Shown: one piece after another, positions 1 to 11,762 of the stretch
Layout: each line of letters starts with the position of its first letter
How positions within the stretch are numbered: the stretch's first letter is position 1
Assembly: GCF_010389155.1 (NCBI RefSeq)
Contig: NC_057769.1
Coordinates: 8,494,735 to 8,558,734, forward strand
Direction of reading: 5' to 3'
Source of the DNA: Erigeron canadensis
Lineage: Eukaryota; Streptophyta; Magnoliopsida; Asterales; Asteraceae
DNA length: 64,000 nucleotides
Program-made: the position numbers and the translations under genes
Notes under the pieces: generated by a model
What the model saw: the letters and a program-made list of their open reading frames with translations, nothing else
The model's database searches: none
What the model was told of the DNA's origin: nothing

Positions 1-119
1 TTTTATAGTAACATATCATATGTTAATACCTTTACCCAAAAATCATATGTTAATACCTCATATTTGTACCAAAAATAATTATTCCTAAAGTATATTGCAA
101 CCATAAATTATGAGACTCG

Positions 120-174
<55 letters not shown>

Positions 175-1144
175 ATTTTTACCCCGCATGATGCGCGGCT
201 CTTGAATTATATTTTCAAAACTTTTAGTATTGAATCAATAAAATCTCTAATAAGCAACGTTTAGATAAAAAAAATTATATAAAATAATTGAAAATATTTA
301 AAAATCAAATATTCCAAATTTTCTTAATAGTCAAACCCACCGCATAAATGAGTGGATAAACAAAATATTAGAATACATACAAACAATTAGCAACAACAAT
401 TTTGTGAAATAAACTTGTTATATTGATTTAGTATAAAACACATATTGATATAGACGCTTTATATGTTAGTAAGTAACAAACTTATATATGAAAAAAAGGT
501 GCTAGCAATTATTTATTTAGAAATAAATTAAAAACTGATTATTTTATTCACAATATGTTAGTGATTTTATTTTATTGATATTGTAACAAAAAAGGAATGT
601 AGTGTATATTAAATGGGAAAAATTCATAAAGATGACACATAGAAAATATCTTATGTGACAAAATCTAAAGATAGCTTTAAGTTGAATTGGATGACTTTAT
701 AAAGCTAGGATAACTATTGTTATATTTATATTTATATTTATTTATTGACAAGACATGTTTATTTTACCATCAACAAAGATTACATGTTTTATAGGGTTTA
801 ACTAAAAAGATATGGATGAAACTAAAGGCGTGTATGAATCATTGAGGCAGGTTTGCCACTTTAGGGGTGGCCGGTTTTCAGGCCAAAATGCTTCTAGAAT
901 CAAAAAGTTATATGTGATGTGATTGGGTTGGGTTTTCTTTTTGAAGCCTTCTTTGGACTCTATCCATTTATGGCCACACGGCCCACACATGCATAATAGT
1001 TTTGACTTTTGGCCTCTCTATTTTGCTTCAGCATATAGTTTTTATAAAAGTAGATATTATGTTTTCTTTGAGTAAAATTTTCAGCAAACTCATAAACTGT
1101 CGTTACAACAACCAAGTTAGATATAATAAATAGTCTATTGATTG
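1..1144. other. intergenic, AT-rich, (AT)n microsatellite
   Basis: No coding region is supported. Positions 125-171 are an (AT)n microsatellite. Just after it, at about 183-203, a GC-rich motif (CCCCGCATGATGCGCGGCT) resembles the GC-rich end hairpins of Helitron-like repeats seen elsewhere in the window. The rest is AT-rich single-copy-looking sequence. Confidence 0.5.
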
Positions 1145-1324
1145 CACTACAAAGAATGTTGTATTTGTTCACACTTTTGGTTAACGTGAAAAAAGTAAAA
1201 ATTTTGTCACGCTTTTATGTGCGTAAAAATAAATAGAAATAAAAGCGTAATTTAACCACACTAAAAAGTGTGTTAAACTAAAATTTCACACTTTTTAGTG
1301 TGCACTTTTATAATTATTTTGTAA

Positions 1325-2534
1325 GAGATAAGTGCCCCTGAATGCAGTCAACTAATGCTCAAAAGTTATTGTATACATAAACTTTAGGTCAACTTTATTA
1401 TATACAGAAAACTTGAAGTTATGGTTATAGTAACACTCAAAGTGAATTTTGCTTTTGTGTAATCGGTCACCCCCCACCCCTGCATATTTTTTCCAACTTT
1501 TATTCTGACTTGAATTATTCAACGGGTCCCACCACTAATGGCATGAGGAATTAATTTTTGCACCAATAGTATGCTGACACGTGTCATCTTCATACCCATG
1601 TTTTTATTCCTGTATTAGAGATTCATATCTTAGGGGGATCTGGACAGAGAGGAGAGATCACGCACAGCAGCAGAAACTAGTTTGTTTAAGTTTCTTTATC
1701 TTTTCGTCTTTTTGTATTTTTTAGATAATATCATCATCCAAATAAAAACCCTTTATCTTATAATTAAAAATTTATCATCCATCCATTATCAATTTATCTA
1801 TCATCTTCTTTATCCGTAACAACCTTTTCACCAAGATTTCCAAAACCATAACAAACTCCACGATCTCTTCTTTGTTTTTCTACTGCATATAGATTGGAAC
1901 CTTGTGGAGTATCTAATACTTGTTGTGGTGATATCTTCATTTTTTCCTGATTGGTTGAAGGTTGTTGACGATTACTGTTTCTGGCGAGAATCGTTTTTCC
2001 GGCAAGGATCTGATCGAGATTGTTTTTTCAGTTAGGATTTGTGCGAACGTCAATTTCGAACAGTTTGGTGTTGGTTTCAAGTCGAAACTCGAAGAAATAA
2101 CAAAGTTATGGTGATTTTAGTTTTTCCGACGAGTTGGTGAATTTTTCGGCGAGTCTCAATCGGGTTAACTTTTGCCGAGGGTTTGTTCGCAGATGATTTT
2201 TGAGTATTTTGGTGCAAATTACGTGGTCTAATTCAAATAAACGAAGGTTTAATCGGATTTTTAAGTTTTCCGGCGAGTATTTGCAGTTTCCGGCGAGTTT
2301 GAAAAAAAAATCTGTTTTTTTTATTGTGTGCATAAACTAATCCCAAAAAGTTATTGTGTGCATGCCATGTAAGCAGTCAATATGAAAGTGGTGAGTGGGT
2401 TAATTTTGACCCAGTCACTTTTGCATGCAATAGGACTATTGAACAAGTTTCCTGAATACAATAAAGCTGACCTAGAGTTCGTGCACACAATAACTTTTTA
2501 ACAATAGTTGATTGTATTCCGGGGTACTTATCCC
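1325..2534. mobile_element. MULE-type element nested inside the CACTA element
   Basis: A 9-bp duplication ATTTTGTAA flanks it exactly (1316-1324 and 2535-2543), the hallmark of Mutator-like elements. The ends are inverted repeats of at least 100 bp: left GAGATAAGTGCCCCTGAATG, right (reverse complement) GGGATAAGTACCCCGGAATA. No transposase is visible. The interior at about 1620-2330 is of a different texture (repeated CCGGCGAG-like motifs, leader-like CT tracts) and may be captured host DNA. Confidence 0.8.
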
Positions 2535-2540
2535 ATTTTG

Positions 2541-2600
2541 TAACACCTCATTTGTCTACGGTAACTAAAAAGTTAGCGTAGACAAACGAGGTGTTACAAA
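2541..2600. repeat. short palindrome in the right arm of the CACTA element
   Basis: GTAACACCTCATTTGTCTAC is followed about 16 nt later by its near-perfect inverse GTAGACAAACGAGGTGTTAC. This 60-bp hairpin lies just inside the right half of the CACTA element, next to the MULE insertion point. Confidence 0.7.
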
Positions 2601-2778
2601 ATAATTATAAAAGTCCACACTAAAAAGTGTGAACTTTTAGTTTAACACACTTTTTAGTGTGGAGAAATTTATACACATTTTTATTTCTATATATTTTTAT
2701 ACACATAAAAGCGTGACAAATTTTTTAATTTGTTCACACTTACTAAAAATGTGGATAAATGCAATATTATTTGTAGTG

Positions 2779-4138
2779 TTGGTTTCTTACTAGTAAGGTC
2801 TTTGACCTTGTGATATTTTATCTTTATTTAAGTCTCATTTTTTATATTTATAAAAATAGATTATTGTGGCGTTTGAGGGATTTTTAAAATCTTGATTACA
2901 TAAACATTCATGTAATTTAAAAGTAGTAATAGAATGGTTTATTGTTAAATAAAAAAAGCTAGATAATAATAGATGAGAAATTTAGGAATAAATGAAAAAA
3001 ATGATAAGTTTTGAAACAATTAAGTTCTTATGACACATAATACACCAACGTTACATTCAAATGTTTTTTGAAAATTTGGTGTTCACTTTTTTACTGGAAA
3101 ATATGTTGATTCAACATCGAAAGAAAGTATTGTTGTGATCCATTAAGCACACGTACTAAATATCTTATTCATTAAGTGTACCAAAATGTCAAAAAGTTGA
3201 CTAGTCTAGAAACTTTTGGAATTTTGGATGATAGTTTTGGTTATATACACTTATACTCTTTCTTAAAATTGTATGACATTTTAAAGAGCGTCAAAGCCTT
3301 AGCCACCTAAAAGGCAAAAGAGATGTATACATAGACGGGTATAAGAATATCTACAATGGTCGTTCATGAAAAAATTTAGAAACTGTTAAAGTGTTTTATG
3401 AACTAAATTTTCAAAATGTGATAAAGTTTTATGATGACATGACTTGAGAAAGACCCATGCATATATATGACCCTCTTAATATAATTTTTATTAATTGTGT
3501 TTATATAAATTTTAAAGATTTAATTATACATAATCGATAGGTTCATAAATTGTTTACCTGATCAAGATTATAAACGTATATAGGTTTAGCTTTATAGATG
3601 CTATAAGATGGTGCCTAGAACCAATTTGGCAAGAAAAAAAATTCCAGAAAAATGCGACTTGTTTATATAATCCTGTGCTAATTAGAAAGAACAAAAAAAA
3701 TGCTGGATTTACAACAAAGATAGAGAAAGAAGAGATACAATAAAAAAGGTCTTAGTTTGATTTCATGGAAAATTTGTTTGTAAGTTTTTGTTTGTATATT
3801 GTTTGTAAACCTGAGATTTTTCTTCTTTCAAAAAATGAAAACCGTGAGAACAATTTTTTGCAATCGGATGAGTGGTTTGAACTAGATTTTAAATGAAATG
3901 AATTTCGTGGATGGATTGGCTTACATGTCCACTTCTTGTTCTTAGTTTATTTCGTGATTTTGACTTAGATTGCGTGTTTGTAATTGTATTTGCTTTGATC
4001 TTGTACACTTTGGATATTTAGCACTTCGTTAAAAGCCTTTAATTTTATTATTATATATTGTTGTTCGAAAAAGAAAAAAAAAAAGGAAGAAAGAAGTTGA
4101 AAATGTTACAAATGTAGCCAGATAACATAATTAGAAAT
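2779..4138. other. intergenic, nothing recognised
   Basis: AT-rich DNA with no supported reading frame, RNA gene or clear repeat end. Confidence 0.4.
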
Positions 4139-4148
4139 ATTAGCGAGT

Positions 4149-4460
4149 GGTACTTTCAATTATAGTTCAGTGGTTGAGCATTAACTTTGCATGTTGAAGG
4201 TCTTGAGTTTGAGACATGGGAAAGACATTTAAAAGGAATTTCACAAAAAGTACTCCAGTAAAGCAGATTTGAGTCCTGCAGAGGGGGCAGGGTTTTAACC
4301 CAATTAAATGTCGTGCCTTCGGGCGGTTTAGTTGGGGGTTTCACCTCCTACTTGGTATTGAGGGTGAGGGGGCTCTCTAGCGCGGACCCAGTTAAGACAA
4401 TGTAAGCTAGATCCCTTGTTGAGAGCAAATGATCCACACCTTAAAAAAAAATTAAACAAA
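4149..4460 (+). mobile_element. tRNA-derived SINE, family A, full length
   Basis: A 10-bp target duplication ATTAGCGAGT lies at 4139-4148 and 4461-4470. The head resembles a tRNA promoter: an A-box-like TATAGTTCAGTGGTTGAGCA, then a B-box-like GGTCTTGAGTTTGAGA about 30 nt on. The body contains GAGGGGGCAGGGTTTTAACC and CGGGCGGTTTAGTTGGGGG, and the 3' end is an A-rich tail. A second copy in the opposite direction lies at 26,880-27,170. The element is about 312 bp and encodes nothing. Confidence 0.85.
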
Positions 4461-4470
4461 ATTAGCGAGT

Positions 4471-5480
4471 AAGCGAGTAAATTCATTAATATCAAATCTA
4501 GCAAGACTTTTGGATACAATCAAGAGGTACAATCAAGAGGCAAATATAGATTTACATAAAATTTACATGTATTACTCAAGAATTATGGTAAGAAAAATTT
4601 ATTTAACGGAATAAACATGTGATGTCTCAAAAATTAACTGCTAACTACTAACTACTAACTTGCTGTAAAAAAAACAAAATTCTTTGCTATTGAGAGATAA
4701 CACTTGATTTGGAGGTTATTTTTATAAATTTGTTTAATCTTTCATCCTTCATTGAATATAACATTGGAAAGCCATATAACAGGCAAGGATGCACTAAATC
4801 TCCATTAGCAACTAATATCGGCAACTTTTGGCAAGAAATTCCCTTGCCCCCTTCAAATTGGCATATATTGGCAAAATGGAAATCGGCAATATAGAGCCGA
4901 TTGTGGATTTGTGGCATCCATCGGCAATTTTTTGGCTCCCAAGTGCATGCTTGTGACCCATCATTTTTTTTTTTTTCTGTTTTTTTGTTTGGCAAGTTTT
5001 AGCAATTTTAATCAACTTTTAGCACTATACCATACATTTTGCAAGTTTTTGTCAAAACTCTTTTTGCACATAACATTATACTATTGGTCAAAAACCTTGT
5101 GAAAAGTCGTCAAAAATTGGCAAATTGGGGGAATGCCACATCCATGAAAGTTTCCAAACAAAGACATGTCTATTACAAAAAGTGCAAATTTTGGCGGCTA
5201 AAAAAGGTGATCAGTGGATTCCAATTTCCAAAAGTTAAAACCAATAACGCAAATGTTGACTTTTATTCTCAATGATCAAAGAAAGTTGCTCAACATCTCA
5301 TATACAGCCATATTCGAAAGAATGTTCGATTTTTGCAGCTTTTAGGAGGTTTTAATCAAAGAAAGTTGCTCAATATCGCATTCCACAGGTTTATGCCTCA
5401 ATACCGTGACAATGTAATGTTTGACAATTATAAACAGCAAAAACACATCCAAAAAGGACCTTTTTAGTTTTATTGATTTC
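4471..5480. repeat. TTGGCAA/GCCGAT-rich repeat, probably a decayed DNA transposon
   Basis: Between about 4,780 and 5,270 the motifs TTGGCAA, GGCAAGGATG and GCCGAT recur. The same motifs mark the 372-bp element at 24,074-24,445, so the two are probably related. I cannot define the ends or a target duplication here. Small frames in this stretch are not supported as genes. Confidence 0.4.
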
Positions 5481-5659
5481 ATTTATCACTTTCGAAATGT
5501 GTAAACCAAACTATCAGATTTAGAGGAACATGCAAAAAAAAGAGTTGTGAGAAAATTGACCACTATATATGATATAAGATCATCTAACCATCCTTGACTG
5601 ATTATATACATATATTGATTCTGACTTTTCAGGTCGCAATAATAACATTTAAAACTCAC

Positions 5660-5770
5660 CTTAGAAACTTGAAGTGGAAACCAACAAGCAAAGACTTGCT
5701 CGGAGAGTTTTGCAGGTGATTTTAATGCACGCTGCAGCTGCCAAACTCGTCGAGCTCTGACAAAGGAATT
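5660..5770 (-). other. possible unassigned exon downstream of the BRN-like gene
   Basis: On the minus strand this 111-nt stretch is bounded by a good acceptor (ACTTACAG) and a strong donor (AAG followed by GTGAGT). It is open in one frame for 37 codons, beginning NSFVRARRVW and ending FPLQVSK. Its base composition is clearly less AT-rich than the flanks. It lies 460 bp beyond the BRN-like stop. It could be an exon in the 3' untranslated region, an alternative 3' end, or a remnant of another gene. I do not recognise the peptide. Confidence 0.25.
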
Positions 5771-6230
5771 CTGTAAGTTATAGAAGCAGATGACAGCATA
5801 CTTGTGCATACATATACATTAAGCGCATATAAATAAAACATTTTTACATTAATACTCATACCAATTTTATCTGTAAAGAAAAAATGTGAGCGAATACAGA
5901 TTGTAAAACCATGGTCGAAAGGAAAGAAAAGAATATTTATTCTCAATAATGCTTGTCAAACACTACACTACTGATGATGCTTTAAAGAGAAGAATCAATA
6001 AATTAATTGAAAGTCAATGACTATACGAGTTCCATCGTTGCACAATTACAGATTACAGTGACACGTAATTAACCAAGAATTACAAGTGTTAGGGGATTCA
6101 ATCTTATGGTTTGGCGACACACAGGATGAAATGGGCTTTCTGGTCAACTACTTTAACAAAGCCACCCGTGTTTAGATTGTATGTAGGCTAATTACGTAGA
6201 GTTCAGCAGCCATTACGGCTTGCCATTAAA

Positions 6231-9200
6231 CTATTGCGACTTGTTTTGTTTGTTGTCTCTTTTGAGTTGAACCTTCAATTTCTTATCACCTAACTGGTAT
6301 CCATTCATCATATTAATTGCAGATTCTGCTGCAGCTGAGGAATCATAACTAACAAAGCCTGCAAACATGACTTCAATTAGAAGCATAAAAGTAAAGGAGC
6401 CACAAGTATATGAAAAACTACTTCGACCCATTTGCTTACGAGAGGACCAAATTTGGTTGTATTTATCTCAAACAATCAAGAAAATATATAGTGAAAAGAG
6501 ACACGTTTAAATGCTACAAAGGGTTATGAGTCAACCAAAGTCTATATATTAGGAGCCTGTTTCAACCCAAATCCTTTTACGAATCCACCCATCTTGCCAT
6601 TATTAAGACATTATTACTAATTTTTTTGAAAAGAATAAAATAGTTTTTCGGATCAACTGAACCAGATCTGACCAGTTTTGGCTGATACTAAACATGACCT
6701 GTTTCAACCCAAATCCTTTTACGAATCCACCCATCTTGCCATTTCCTACAATTACTAAAGTGGAATCCCTACCAAAGCATTTGCTAACACCTGTCGCTTT
6801 GTCAATAAAGACCTTAGCACTTAAGACCCTTCCAAATTCTTTAAAGGCATCGGCAAGCTCTTCATCACCGAATTCTTGAGGAATATGGTATATAAATAGA
6901 TTCGCACCAGGTGGACCTGCATAAAAAACAAACACCTTATGCATGCATGAATAATGGAAAGAGAAAATGTTAACTAAAGGTGACCATTTTTTCACGTTTA
7001 CTAATGAATAGATCATTCGAGGTAATTTTTTAATAGCTAACAGGTCAAATGGGTAAATATTTCTTAACAAAATAGCTTGACAGAAAGGAGTCAAAAGGGT
7101 TGAGAGTCGGCGAGAGTGGAAATTTTATGCATAAGCCTGCTAACTCATTATTTATTCAAGATATCAGATTATTATTGACATAATAAGATTGCTCTAAAAA
7201 TTATACACTACATAGCTATCAACTTTCAAAAATTTAGGATAATACGGATTTTGGGGCAAACTGGCCTAACCTGCTTCAACCAGTCACCCAACCCGCCCAT
7301 TTTTCCACTGCGAAGTTCACCCAAAAATACACAGATTCAAAGCAATAAAGATCTTCAACCTTCAATCTGGTCACCGGGACTTGAACTGGCATTTGAAGAT
7401 GTTGCAGCAAAATTGTTTGCGACCAGTGGTGGTACAGGGCTAGGAGGACCACTCATCATCCCGCCAGGGTATGTCAGAGGATATTGAGCTCCAGGGACAG
7501 CTGGATAAGCAGAACCCAAAAATCTAGCTGGAGGCACTGCATAATTCCTTGGGGTCCCACCTCTCAATGGATTTCCTTGGTTTGCATGCAGAATCACATT
7601 GGGGAATGAAAGCCGATTCTGCCCTGGAGGAAGCCGATACGGAATGAGCCCGTAACTTCCAGCAGCCTACATGCATAAGCAACTTTTACAGAAAGAAAAA
7701 GTAGGTTTATTGGGGGCATTGGCCCAAAAAGTGTTCGGGTATTTCTGTTTTGACGGAATGGGTTTGGGAATTGATACCCATAAACTTGGGAATCGTCCAT
7801 ACTTACCTAAAGGTCTGTCAGGGTTTACAATTCTATACCCTTATAGCCTATTATCAAACCCATACCCATAGTGACTACTGCAAACCAAGCACCAACTTAA
7901 AAATGGAAAATCCAGCAGCCTATGTATAGAAAAGATGTATGCAACTAAAAATATTGGCCATATCTACAAATAAAACAGTAATGCATACAATAAAGCAAAC
8001 CTGATATCCGTAACCGTTATATGGTGAAATGTAACCCATTGGCAGAGCTCCAAATAAAGATGGATGCTGTGTGGGGTCAGCAGCCAATGAGTGTGCTTTT
8101 TGAGCCTTTCGAGCTAACCTTTCCTTTTCCGTGTCTGCCCATTTGACCACCAACGGGACATTTGAACCCTAATAAAGAACAGATCACAAAGTTACGTCAC
8201 TGTATGATCTTTTTGCAGCAAGTGAGACAAAATGGCATGCTAATTAATAACAAACTGTATTTTGCAAAAGGTAATCAAGTCTAAATATCAACTGTACTGA
8301 CACACCTCCATTTTATGCTTCGCGTTAAGGTCCTCTATAGCTGCAACTGCTTGCTCTTTAGTCTCATACTTCACAAAAGCACAACCTGCAACAGTAGTGA
8401 ATAAAACATAAATGAAATATACATTTGAGTTATTACTTATTACATGAGCTCTTTATAAGATCGTATCTATTAGTTTGAGATAAGAAGACTTTTACTGCAC
8501 CTTTGCTTGTCTGTTGAGAACCTCTCAAGATTTGAAGGTCTTTTAGGGTTCCATATTGAGAAAATAATGCTGAAACTTCGTCCTCGGAAACATTCTTGGG
8601 AAGCATACCAATGAAAATTTTGTGTTCTTGAACAAAGAACAGGGAACACAATAAGTGATTAATCAAAAAAATAAAGTGAACCTTCATACTGTAAAGATAT
8701 GGAAGCGCCAGTTTTGACCCAGCTACTTATATACGTCTATTTGGGTTAGATTTTGCCCTTTTATCTATGTCAAAGTTCACACCTACAACCACCCAATGAT
8801 TACACCAATTCTCTCGAGTGAGACTTGAACCCATGAGGTTTAAGTTGACGGGCAACCCCAATTGGGCCTAGGACCCATGGAGGGTTATACTATATACTTA
8901 ACAGGACAAATGGGAGACAATATCAGATTCTTTTGAAGACAACCAGCCAGATGTCAAAACGGTCGAAAGTTGCCCAAAATGCATACAAGTATACAAACTT
9001 CTAAATAACATTATACAACTTACTTAATCAATATAATATGATTTTGTAATAAAATTTATCATACTAACAAATTAAAAAGGTTTAGACAACAGGTGTTTTA
9101 AGACAACCCAATCTAACCCCTTTTGACGTGTTACCCAATCTGCTACCTCAGATACTGGATAATGGTAAAAGGAGTAGACAAAATAAAAGCAGTTATAATG

Positions 9201-11101
9201 TAAAATGCAATGCAATGAACATGTCATACCTAGTCTTTCTACCTCACCATCTGCGTATTTCACTTGCAATGGACAAGATGCCTGATGCACAACACATAAT
9301 ATATACTGTTATATATACAACGTATTCAATATCAACTCAAAATCATTGACAAATACACACATCAAAACTTTAATGACTTGATACTTGATAATTGATATTG
9401 ATAATGTGATCATATGTAGAAGCTAAGCTTTAACCCACAGGGAAACAAAAACGTATGACGCGCAGAATCTCAAAAGGGATGGCCACAATTATGCACTCGG
9501 AAATCAAGAGTAATTTCCATTTTAGTTTCAATGTGACCTATAGTCATTAAAAGTAGTTTCTATCAACATAATTTCATACTATTAAAGGGCGTGTTTCTCT
9601 AGTAAATGATACTCCCTGTCCTCCATGAGAAGTAATACATTTTCCCCAACATGAAAATCAGTTAAATACATGGCAAAGGGAAAACGTCTAAGAATAGCAA
9701 CGTACTTTGCAAACAGGTCCACTTTTGTAAATTGTAGTTTTTATATGCCCTGATCAGCTAACTTATATTTTTTTTGTAATAGACTATCATAATAATCAAA
9801 GTTTTTAAAGGGTTATTGCTAATATATTCAGAAATACATAATAAAAGAAAAAATTGCCGCCTCGGGAAACTAAGGATAAACATTAAGGTACAATACGTTT
9901 ATGCATATCTGAACAGATTAACTATAGCCCTTATGGTCTACGGCTCTACGCTAATAACTAATTTTCGCAAACTATAATTACCAAAATACCAATCTAACTA
10001 CCAGGTTAGGACGTAATTACCAAAAGTGGATGACTTTGTATGGTACATTGCTATATTATGGAATCTTCCCTTTGCCGAAAGCCTAGATTAGCCCGACAAA
10101 ATCCTAAACTTGTTTTACATTAACTATTGGACATGTACATACAAAAACAGTTACGATATAGAATAACTTCATGCTTTACACAGTCGTGCAATGTGTAATA
10201 TATATATAAATATAAGGGGGCAATCAAATAAGAACACCCTTAAAAATATTATAAATATATATATTGTACCACTATCTCTAAAATCATGTACCAAAACCCT
10301 ATTTATAATAATGATGAGGTGATTAGGTAGCTCACCTCAAACTAATAATAAGTAGTACTATATATTCCTAAGGTTCAAATTGACTTTATTTTTTTTCTAG
10401 ATACAAACAAGCAATCTAGCACAACATAGTTCTTATCGAACTTATATCCAGTCTAACTAATAATAATAATAATACTTAAATATTCCCAATGTGTAATAAT
10501 GTAGTAACAAATAACAATTAAAATAACATTAGAAAAAAATAAAGTTAAAAAGATATGAAAAAGTAATAATCACCCCAGGCAAAGTTTTCTTATTATGACA
10601 CGCATCAACAGCTTTGTCTGCTTCTTCTCTTGATGGACATATTACAAAACAACAACCTGAAATTTATACATATAACAACCACCAAATTAATTTATATTTA
10701 TATATAGATTAATAAAAACACAAATTAATGTAAATATATTTTAACAGCCATAAAAAAAAAAAAAAAAGTCTAGAAAACAGTCTGCATTACTTTGCAACAA
10801 ATTAACAATAACAATAATAATAATGATTTAAAAACACAATAACCCCGCAAATCACGGAATGTGATCCGGAAGTTAACATAATAATAATGATAATAAATAA
10901 ATAATAAAAGAGTAAGAAGAAGTTACCTCGGGAAGCACGAGTGGCTTTGTCTTTGATAATATTGACTTCATCAACAATAGCAAATTGTTGAAACAATGAA
11001 GTAAGTTCAGATTCTGTTATATGTTTTGGAACTTGACCTACAAAAAGCTTTACACTTTCTTCCTTATTGTGTTTTTGAGGTTTTTGTTCTTCTTCCGCCA
11101 T
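6231..11101 (-). CDS. BRN1/BRN2-like: Bruno-like RNA-binding protein, BRN1/BRN2 type (three RRMs)
   Basis: Nine coding exons on the minus strand: 11101-10927, 10656-10574, 9281-9230, 8626-8501, 8385-8306, 8168-8001, 7666-7360, 6916-6773 and 6358-6231. All junctions are GT-AG and the join gives 420 aa. RRM1 lies at about 17-96 (RNP2 LFVGQV at 19-24, RNP1 RGCCFVIC at 58-65). RRM2 lies at about 105-184 (RNP2 KIFIGML, RNP1 KGCAFVKY). A divergent linker rich in G, N and P follows, then RRM3 at about 335-412 (LFIYHI; KCFGFVSY). Two RRMs, a long linker and a C-terminal RRM is the CELF/Bruno layout. In Arabidopsis BRN1 and BRN2 bind SOC1 mRNA and repress flowering; the same role here is inferred. The start MAEEEQ fits the family. 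An in-frame ATG 51 nt upstream would add a basic leader and is less likely. Introns hold repeats of cell-specific origin but no frame damage. Confidence 0.93.
6555..6748. repeat. direct repeat in intron 8 of the BRN-like gene
   Basis: A stretch of about 46 bp beginning CCTGTTTCAACCCAAATCC occurs at 6555-6600 and again at 6696-6741, nearly identical. A looser third version is near 7,270. It looks like local duplication of the GGGTNNAACCC-type intron tract. Confidence 0.6.
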
Positions 11102-11251
11102 TAATGTTTTTCTTCTTTTGTTGTTGTCTTGTTTTTTTTTTCTCTTACACACACTGTGATCTCTGTTTGACTCTCTCTTTTGGTGTGTTTTTTTTTTCCA
11201 ATTTTCTTTTTGTGTGTATATTGTGATGATGTGTATAATAAATAGTTTTCT

Positions 11252-11266
11252 TTATATATATATTCG
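11252..11266 (-). promoter_or_regulatory. TATA-like box of the BRN-like gene
   Basis: Read on the minus strand, a TATATATATAAAG stretch lies about 150 bp upstream of the ATG at 11101. That would put the transcript start near 11225 and give a 5' leader of about 120 nt rich in purine tracts (the plus strand shows CTTTT and TTTTTTC runs). The call rests on position and motif only; AT runs are common here. Confidence 0.35.
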
Positions 11267-11639
11267 TATTTAGTAATGTTTTGGGTTTCTCTGTCTAGAC
11301 TAGAATTGAATCTAATCCTAATTAGTTGGATTCGTGTTTGAGTAAAAAGAGGAAACAAAGGTTTTTTCCAAGGAAAGTGGAAAAAAATATATTAAATCTA
11401 GGGTTTTATTAAATGAAATTTTTAAGGCTTTCATTAATAGGTATATACTTATCATAAAATTTAACGGTATACAAAAATTATAAACTTTTTATGCAAGCTA
11501 TGTAAAGCCCTACCGCTTTATTTAGCATTTTTTTTAAAATCTATATATAGAATAAGGTTACATATATGAACACCAAGTTATAATATAAAGGTTCTCATAA
11601 TCTTTGTTAAAAGAAAATAAAAAACAGTTACGATATAGA

Positions 11640-11760
11640 ATAAGTTAGGTTTAAGTACCTAACAGCCTTATATATATATAATACGTGAGTATTCCACACC
11701 TAAACTTAGGTTTAGGTACCTAACAGCCTTATATATATATATAATATATATATATATATA
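11640..11760. repeat. short tandem duplication with AT tracts
   Basis: Two copies of a roughly 60-bp unit share TTAGGTTTAAGTACCTAACA or a one-base variant, followed by CAGCCTT and an AT run (11,645 and 11,706). They lie directly left of the TIR element that starts near 11,763. Confidence 0.55.
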
Positions 11761-11762
11761 TC

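Larger units (their letters stand above)
1145..2778. mobile_element. non-autonomous CACTA (EnSpm-type) element
   Basis: The left end begins CACTACAAAGAATG and the right end finishes TTGTAGTG, an inverted match over the first 9 bp and more weakly over about 45 bp. A 3-bp target duplication TTG flanks it (1142-1144 and 2779-2781), as expected for CACTA elements. Subterminal regions carry repeated CACTAAAAAGTGTG palindromes (about 1255-1305 and 2610-2665), also typical. No transposase frame is present. The interior is interrupted by a nested MULE at 1325-2534. Confidence 0.85.

Noticed and set aside
4149..4230. A tRNA gene
   Set aside because: The tRNA-like head cannot form a full cloverleaf as read and is followed by a SINE body with an A-rich tail and target duplication.
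4687..5275. Several frames of 60-100 aa on both strands
   Set aside because: They overlap each other and lie in the TTGGCAA-rich repeat; no recognisable domain.
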